Part shown: in pieces, positions 15,389 to 19,928 of the stretch
Layout of the letters: each line of letters begins with the position of its first letter
How positions within the stretch are numbered: position 1 is the stretch's first letter
NCBI GenBank assembly: GCA_005879255.1
Contig: VBKY01000190.1
Span: 13,571 to 33,498 of the forward strand
Direction: 5' to 3'
DNA: 19,928 nucleotides
Source of the DNA: Deltaproteobacteria bacterium
GTDB taxonomy: Bacteria; Desulfobacterota_B; Binatia; UBA9968
Position numbers and translations under genes: made by a program
The notes under the pieces: generated by a model
Told to the model about the DNA's origin: nothing
What the model saw: the letters and a program-made list of their open reading frames with translations, nothing else
The model's database searches: none

Positions 15389-16948
15389 CTAGGGTGCGAG
15401 CCAAACCCGCGACAGGCCGGCCGAGACCATGTTCAACCGACCTTTGCTGTCACTCGTAAATCCCATCACCTTCGGTTGATGGGTGAAATAGCGCGGCACA
15501 AATGCGAGGGAGATGTCGGGAATCTCGTCATTGAGAATGCCGAGCGCTTTGGCGTAAAGCTCGTAGCGCTTCTTCGCGTCCTGAATTTTCGCCGCCTCGA
15601 CCATCAGCCGGTCGAATTCTTTGTTGCAATACCCAGCCTGGTTCTGACCGCGTCGTTTGTTGGTTACTTCTTCGTCGTTGCAGCCGTACTCAGTCGGATA
15701 GTCGTCGCCCGGCTCGTTCGGCACATCGAATCCGCTCAAAACAATCATGAAGTCGCCCGCCCGCGTGCGCGCCTCGCGCGCGCCGCTCTCAAGAATCGTC
15801 ACTTTGGTCTTAATCCCGGCCGTCGTGAGTTGATCCTGAATCGGCTGTATTTCCGGTTCTTCGCCACGGCGGGCTAAAAGCTCAAGTTCAAAATCGGGGC
15901 CGACCTTTGCTTCTTTCAGCAAAGCTTTGACTTTTGCTACGTCGCGCTTGACGTCAGGCATTTTTATATACCAGCGGCTGTCCTTGGGAATGCCATGGTT
16001 CGTCGGCTCGCCGAGCCCCCAGTAAGCGGCATCGACGTAGCTTTTTTTGTCCAGGGCGTAGAGCACAGCCTGGCGCAGTTTCAGATTGTTAAAAGGCGGA
16101 TTCGCCACGTTGAATATGAGTCGGCGCAGTCCAGCATCTTTGGCTTCGACAAATCTGATCTCGGGAATTTCCCGATTGCGGATTTTTTTGATGAAGGCGT
16201 AGGGCGTCCGCTCGATGATGTTCAGATCACCGGCCCGCAGCGCGGCGAAACGCACCTGCTCGTCCTCCACCGGTTTGAGCACCAACTCGTCGAGGTAAGG
16301 AAGGCCCTTCTGCCAGTAGTTTTTGTTGCGCGCAAAAATCATTTCTCGTGCAGCCTTGTATTCCTTGAATTCAAACGGTCCAGTGCCGGGAGGGGGAGCC
16401 GAGGGCTCCCGTTGACCTGAAGGCACTGAATCTTTCGGCACCACCGGAAAGGAAGCCTCGATCGATGCCAGAAGGTTGATGAAGATCGCCTGGGGTTCCT
16501 TAAGAACAAACTCGACGGTGAACTTGTCTTTGATGCTCACCGCTTGCACCCGTCCCAAGAAGTTAACTCCGGTTGCCGCGTTCTTGGGGTCCATGGCGTA
16601 TTCGGCGCTCCACTTGACATCCTCGGCGGTTAGATCAGCGCCGTTATGAAATTTTACTCCTCGGCGCACCTTGATCGTGTAAACCTTGCTGTCCGGGGAT
16701 GCCGTCCAAAATTCACCGAGCAAGGAAACCAACCGGTCCTTGTCATCGTAGTCAAAGAGCGTTTCATAAGCGATCTGGCGCACGTACTTGTTGGTCGAGC
16801 GAGTGCGAAAAAAGGGATTGAGTGCGCTAATGTCCCGACTAAGTCCAAAAACTAAACGTCCGCCGTATCTCGGCGTTTCGGCTCCCTCCACAAGGTCGAT
16901 GACAAGAAGCACGCTCAAGAAGACTGCGGCAAGACGCAAGCATTTCAT
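15389..16948 (-). CDS. Family-5 (DppA/OppA-type) ABC substrate-binding protein, OppA-1
   Basis: A 519-residue secreted family-5 binding protein. The ATG at 16948 has a near-perfect AGGAGG four bases upstream and opens a signal peptide (MKCLRLAAVFLSVLLV, cleavage near EGA|ET). An in-frame start at 17023 would bury that peptide behind 25 residues and overlap the hydroxylase gene. Family features are YGGRLVFGL, LNPFFRT, GVKFHNGADLTAEDVKWS and PPPGTGPFEFKEYK. It closely resembles OppA-2, with runs such as KGLPYLDEL, AGIKTKVTILE and GLSRVWLA shared. It follows the molybdenum hydroxylase by 46 bp and precedes HDO-1. The constant pairing with an HDO gene suggests the bound ligand is the HDO pathway substrate (inference). 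Confidence 0.95.
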   Translation of the reverse strand: MKCLRLAAVFLSVLLVIDLVEGAETPRYGGRLVFGLSRDISALNPFFRTRSTNKYVRQIAYETLFDYDDKDRLVSLLGEFWTASPDSKVYTIKVRRGVKFHNGADLTAEDVKWSAEYAMDPKNAATGVNFLGRVQAVSIKDKFTVEFVLKEPQAIFINLLASIEASFPVVPKDSVPSGQREPSAPPPGTGPFEFKEYKAAREMIFARNKNYWQKGLPYLDELVLKPVEDEQVRFAALRAGDLNIIERTPYAFIKKIRNREIPEIRFVEAKDAGLRRLIFNVANPPFNNLKLRQAVLYALDKKSYVDAAYWGLGEPTNHGIPKDSRWYIKMPDVKRDVAKVKALLKEAKVGPDFELELLARRGEEPEIQPIQDQLTTAGIKTKVTILESGAREARTRAGDFMIVLSGFDVPNEPGDDYPTEYGCNDEEVTNKRRGQNQAGYCNKEFDRLMVEAAKIQDAKKRYELYAKALGILNDEIPDISLAFVPRYFTHQPKVMGFTSDSKGRLNMVSAGLSRVWLAP

Positions 16949-16952
16949 AGTG

Positions 16953-16958
16953 CCTCCT
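16953..16958 (-). promoter_or_regulatory. Ribosome binding site fixing the OppA-1 start
   Basis: AGGAGG on the minus strand, four bases before the ATG at 16948. It decides this start against the in-frame upstream one at 17023. Confidence 0.8.
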
Positions 16959-16994
16959 GAATTGCCTCCGGTTGCGTGGTAAAGCCAAAACGCT

Positions 16995-19247
16995 TTAAGC
17001 TCTGTAACCGCATAACAAGCCATTGCGAACTTTTTCCGCGGTAATTGGCAGCTCGGTTATTCTCACACCGGTTGCGTTGTAAACCGCATTGGCCACCGCC
17101 GGCGCGACGATGCTGATTCCCGCTTCCGCCACAGACTTCGCGCCGAAGGGACCGGGGCCTGCTTTGGCTTGCACCAGCGAAGTGGTCAGCGGCACATGGT
17201 CGGCGATATTTGGCAGTTTATAATCGCCCAACGTCACCGTTGTGATGCGGCCGTCATCGAGCTTGAGCTCTTCGGTGAGCGCGTAACCCAATCCTTGCAC
17301 GATGCCGCCTTCGATCTGGCCTTGGTGAATCAAGGGATTGATAACCGTTCCGACGTCGTAAACAAAGTAGAGACGCTTGACCTTGACTTCACCGGTAGCC
17401 GTATCGACTTCGACATCCACCACCACGGCCTGAAACGAATAGACATCCGGTTTATGGCCGACGAATTTGCCGAATCCCTTGAGTGGTTTATCCGAAAGCA
17501 ACGCCAATTCCTTCAACCCCAAGCGCTTCGCTTTGCCATTCTCATTGAACAGCGCGCCGCCGCGCTGCCAAGTAATTTTCTCCGCGGCAGTTTCCCATCG
17601 TGACGCCGCTAGCTCGCGCAGCGCGTCGATCAACGAGTTCGTCGTCCGCAGCACGGCCTGTCCTTCGATATGGGTGCCGCGCGCGCCTTTGATGCCCTGA
17701 TCGTAAGGCGCGTTGGAGGTGTTGCCGACTTCGATTCTTATCGAGTTCGGATCGACGCCCAACAGCTCGGAGACGACCTGCCGATGCATCGTGTAAGCGC
17801 CAACTCCCTGGTCGCCCACGCCGCTCAAAAGCCGCAGCGTTCCGTCGCGCTCCAGAACCAATTCGAAACTCGAATCGCCGTGGCCCACATGGCGATCACC
17901 CAAAGCCAACCCCCGTCCCGTCTTGACGGGCTTCGCCGCTTTCACCGGTCGGCTTTTTCCCCAGGCCGAGATCTTCGCCACGCGCTGGAGCACTTCGGTG
18001 CAATAGGGATCGCTCAGACTCTCACCGGTGGCGCGCGTGTCGCCTTTTTTGAGTCCATTGCGCAAACGAAACTCCAGCGGGTCGATGCCCAGCGCCTGCG
18101 CGATCACGTCGACGTGGCTTTCCACGGCGAAAAGAGTTTGGACTTCGCCCGGCGCGCGGAAGTAGCCTCCGGGCACTTGATTGGTATAAACGCAGTAGCC
18201 TTCGAGCAAGGTGTGCGGAATATTGTACGAACCGGCGACCATATAGGCGCCGCTCATCGATCCCTGGGGATTGGGTTTGTACGCGCCGTAAGCGCCACCG
18301 TTGTAAAAGGTCTTGCCTTCCCACGCCCAAAGCCTGCCGTCTTTTTTCACGCCGGTGCGCAGCTGCACCACCGCGGGATGGCGCGGCGAGGTCGCGGTCA
18401 GCTCTTCGGTGTAGTTTTTCACGAAGCGCACCGGGCACCCGGTTTGTTTCGACAGGTGGTAGGCCGCCGGCGCCAGTGATGGATAGTCCTTGGCCCCGAA
18501 GGAGCCGCCCATGTTGCTCGGGTAAATGGTGATCATCTCCAGCGGCATGTCAAAGTACTCACCCAAAACCTTGCGCAATTTGAATACCGACTGATTGGCC
18601 ACCCAGATCGCGAGACGCCCTTGTTTATCGACTTCAACGGTAATCGCGTAAGGCTCGAGATAGCCCTGGTGCACCAGCTGTGTGCGGAAACTATTTTCGA
18701 AAATATGATCCGACTCAGCAAAACCGCGCTGGATATCGCCCTTGCTCGCTCGCACCAGGGTCTGGACGTTTTTCAAGGTCGGCGCTTTGGTCTTCGGCCC
18801 GTGATAGCGTTCATAATCAGGATGGAGCACCGGCGCCTCCGGCGTCATAGCCTCGAGCGGGTCGAATACCGCCGGCAACTCCTCGTACTCGACGTCGATC
18901 AGGTGAATCGCTTCCTCCGCCGTATCGGCGTCGACGGCGGCCACCGCCGCGATATCTTCGCCGACGTAGCGAACCCGATCCGAGGCCAAGACCGGCATGT
19001 CTTGCAGCACCGCGCCGATCAGTCTTGGATCGAGATCCGCCGCGGTTACGATCGCCTTGACGCCGGAAAGATTTTTCGCCTGGTTGATATCGACGTTGAC
19101 GATGCGCGCATGGGGATAGGGACTACGCAGGACCTTACCCCATAGCGTGCCGGGCCGATAATGATCGGCGGTATAGGACAAAGCACCGCTGACCTTGTCC
19201 GCGCCTTCGACTCGCGGTAGGGGTTGGCCGATAATTTTACCCCACAT
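16995..19247 (-). CDS. Molybdenum hydroxylase (xanthine dehydrogenase family) large subunit
   Basis: A 750-residue catalytic subunit of the xanthine dehydrogenase/aldehyde oxidase family, which uses a molybdopterin-cytosine-type cofactor and water to hydroxylate aldehydes or N-heteroaromatic rings. Visible are the start IGQPLPRVEGADKVSG; the a/b-hammerhead domain (about 18-125) with VRYVGEDIAAVAA; LEP at 197-199; the cofactor motif MGGSFGAKD (246-254); GGYFRAPGEVQ (360-370); and the C-terminal SVAEAG with the expected catalytic Glu at E708. The AYRCSFR loop of aerobic CO dehydrogenase is absent, so it is not CoxL. The iron-sulfur and FAD subunits that usually lie next to it are missing from this window. 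It follows the 137-bp spacer and precedes OppA-1 by 46 bp. The likely substrate is a ring compound or aldehyde, not identifiable here. Confidence 0.95.
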   Translation of the reverse strand: MWGKIIGQPLPRVEGADKVSGALSYTADHYRPGTLWGKVLRSPYPHARIVNVDINQAKNLSGVKAIVTAADLDPRLIGAVLQDMPVLASDRVRYVGEDIAAVAAVDADTAEEAIHLIDVEYEELPAVFDPLEAMTPEAPVLHPDYERYHGPKTKAPTLKNVQTLVRASKGDIQRGFAESDHIFENSFRTQLVHQGYLEPYAITVEVDKQGRLAIWVANQSVFKLRKVLGEYFDMPLEMITIYPSNMGGSFGAKDYPSLAPAAYHLSKQTGCPVRFVKNYTEELTATSPRHPAVVQLRTGVKKDGRLWAWEGKTFYNGGAYGAYKPNPQGSMSGAYMVAGSYNIPHTLLEGYCVYTNQVPGGYFRAPGEVQTLFAVESHVDVIAQALGIDPLEFRLRNGLKKGDTRATGESLSDPYCTEVLQRVAKISAWGKSRPVKAAKPVKTGRGLALGDRHVGHGDSSFELVLERDGTLRLLSGVGDQGVGAYTMHRQVVSELLGVDPNSIRIEVGNTSNAPYDQGIKGARGTHIEGQAVLRTTNSLIDALRELAASRWETAAEKITWQRGGALFNENGKAKRLGLKELALLSDKPLKGFGKFVGHKPDVYSFQAVVVDVEVDTATGEVKVKRLYFVYDVGTVINPLIHQGQIEGGIVQGLGYALTEELKLDDGRITTVTLGDYKLPNIADHVPLTTSLVQAKAGPGPFGAKSVAEAGISIVAPAVANAVYNATGVRITELPITAEKVRNGLLCGYRA

Positions 19248-19265
19248 CTAAGATACTCTTCCCCG

Positions 19266-19363
19266 GTTCCAGTAGTTCCAATCGTTCAACCCCTTCCTTC
19301 ATCCTCCCACGCGACGCGGGGGAGGAAAGAGGTGGGGGCTGGAACATTTGGAACTACTGGAAC
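19266..19363. repeat. Long imperfect inverted repeat in the intergenic spacer
   Basis: Between the UbiD-4 stop and the molybdenum-hydroxylase start, 22-bp arms at 19266-19287 and 19342-19363 are reverse complements at 20 of 22 positions. Inside is a shorter perfect stem, TCCTCCC (19302-19308) with GGGAGGA (19320-19326), around a GC-rich loop that can add a CGC/GCG pair. The 98-bp unit could form a cruciform or RNA hairpin. No T-run follows the stem on the minus strand, so it is not a standard intrinsic terminator. It may be a small palindromic mobile repeat (REP- or MITE-like) or a transcript-processing site; only copy number in the genome would tell. Confidence 0.75.
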
Positions 19364-19372
19364 GTGTGGAAC
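19337..19372 (-). repeat. Tandem 9-bp GTTCCAnnn repeat, four units
   Basis: On the minus strand four units follow each other exactly every nine bases: GTTCCACAC, GTTCCAGTA, GTTCCAAAT, GTTCCAGCC. The opposite arm (19266-19292, plus strand) has three more, GTTCCAGTA, GTTCCAATC and the degenerate GTTCAACCC. The two arms of the palindrome are thus built from the same short repeat in opposite directions. Confidence 0.8.
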
Positions 19373-19384
19373 GCATTTTTATTG

Positions 19385-19928
19385 CTATTCCAACCCGAGC
19401 TCCGCCCAACGGCTGAGAACTTTCTGCGACAGCTCGCGGCTGACCGTGTTGATCTCAGGAAACTCGACTCCCTTGAATTTCGACGTCGCATCGATGGCGA
19501 TGCGCGACGTGAAACCATGCTTGACCAGCGGTTGGTGCCCGCCATGCTGACGCGGCGGCGTGATCCACACATCGCGATGCGGTTCGGTGCGCGAATACAT
19601 GCGCCACCAGATATCGTTCCAGTCATCGATATCGGCGTCGGCGTCGACGACGATGATCCAATTGGGGCCCATGGCGTTGACGCCCCAAACCGTCTCGACG
19701 ATTTGCATGACTTGGCCCGGTTCTTTTACGTCGGCCGACACCACGCAGATCTCGCGGCCGCAGCCGGGATCGGGAAAGCGCACATCGACCACTCCCGGCG
19801 TGCCGAGACTTTTGAGTTTGCCCCAGAGGACTGCGGAACGGGTGATTCTCTTGCCGCCGTCTTCCATGAAATTACAGATCAGCCCCTGGTGAATCGGATT
19901 TTTTCGGTGGGTGACGCATTTCACTTCG
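19385..19928 (-). CDS. UbiD-family decarboxylase (UbiD-4), 5' part outside window
   Basis: The last 180 codons of a UbiD-family enzyme; the N-terminal cofactor-binding half lies beyond the right edge. The segment EVKCVTHRKNPIHQG is the family boundary between central and C-terminal domains, and WIIVVDADADIDDWNDIWW is the C-terminal domain signature (VDxDxDxxD). The linker that follows (MEDGGKRITRS) is unlike UbiD-1, UbiD-2 and UbiD-3, so this is a third subgroup in the same cluster. The reading frame stays open to the last base, so a GTG at 19924 is internal and not the true start. Its gene ends 137 bp before the molybdenum-hydroxylase start, the widest gap in the window, so it may end one transcript or be the upstream part of the same one. 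Confidence 0.93.
   Translation of the reverse strand, partial: EVKCVTHRKNPIHQGLICNFMEDGGKRITRSAVLWGKLKSLGTPGVVDVRFPDPGCGREICVVSADVKEPGQVMQIVETVWGVNAMGPNWIIVVDADADIDDWNDIWWRMYSRTEPHRDVWITPPRQHGGHQPLVKHGFTSRIAIDATSKFKGVEFPEINTVSRELSQKVLSRWAELGLE

Noticed and set aside
16995..19247. Aerobic CO dehydrogenase large subunit (CoxL)
   Set aside because: The AYRCSFR active-site loop is missing and coxS/coxM are not adjacent.
19302..19326. Intrinsic terminator in the 137-bp spacer
   Set aside because: The TCCTCCC/GGGAGGA stem is real but is not followed by a T-run on the minus strand, so I record it only as part of a repeat.
19248..19384. A sigma-70-type promoter ahead of the molybdenum hydroxylase
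   Set aside because: I looked for -35/-10 pairs on the minus strand; a TTGAAC and a TATCTT exist but are about 28 bases apart, too far for a promoter.

Overview
The window is about 57-60% GC by eye and carries 17 protein-coding genes, all on the minus strand and packed almost end to end. Gene order is therefore described from high to low coordinates, the direction of transcription. Gaps are 2-65 bp or small overlaps, except for one 137-bp intergenic space at 19248-19384. I see no tRNA, rRNA, CRISPR array, transposase or regulator gene, and no gene-free stretch over 300 bp. The mix of UbiD-family decarboxylases, cupins, a haem-oxygenase-like di-iron protein and a large set of NMT1/TauT-type substrate-binding proteins resembles uncultured soil or groundwater lineages such as Binatota/Desulfobacterota-like, Tectomicrobia or NC10/Rokubacteria. 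That assignment is an impression from gene content, not proven.

Layout in transcription order: UbiD-4 (3' part only, >19928-19385); the 137-bp spacer with a palindromic 9-bp GTTCCAnnn repeat; an orphan molybdenum-hydroxylase large subunit (19247-16995); block 1 = OppA-type binding protein (16948-15389), HDO-1 (15335-14616), UbiD-1 (14581-13163), family-1-type binding protein (13145-12105), NMT1-type SBP-1 (12086-11067), gentisate-dioxygenase-like bicupin (11064-10015), and three more NMT1-type proteins SBP-2, SBP-3 and SBP-4 (10025-6996) with overlapping ends; block 2 = a second OppA-type protein (6958-5402), HDO-2 (5383-4655), a second bicupin (4606-3479), UbiD-2 (3413-1983), SBP-5 (1964-1005) and UbiD-3 (970 to beyond base 1).

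Working model (inference): the cluster handles uptake and breakdown of one or more aromatic or heteroaromatic carboxylic acids. Periplasmic binding proteins would capture substrates. The molybdenum hydroxylase could hydroxylate a ring. The prenyl-FMN-dependent UbiD enzymes could remove or add ring carboxylates. The cupins, and possibly the HDO proteins, could do oxygen-dependent ring cleavage or other oxidations. All the active-site residues I could check in the three UbiDs that include the N-terminal domain are kept.

Two things stand out. First, there are eight secreted binding proteins but not one permease or ATPase. Second, the OppA-HDO gene pair occurs twice (HDO copies about 72% identical by hand count), each time followed by a UbiD gene but with different oxygenase and binding-protein partners. 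This suggests a duplicated and diversified substrate-specific module. The HDO proteins are the least explained part and the best candidate for undescribed chemistry.
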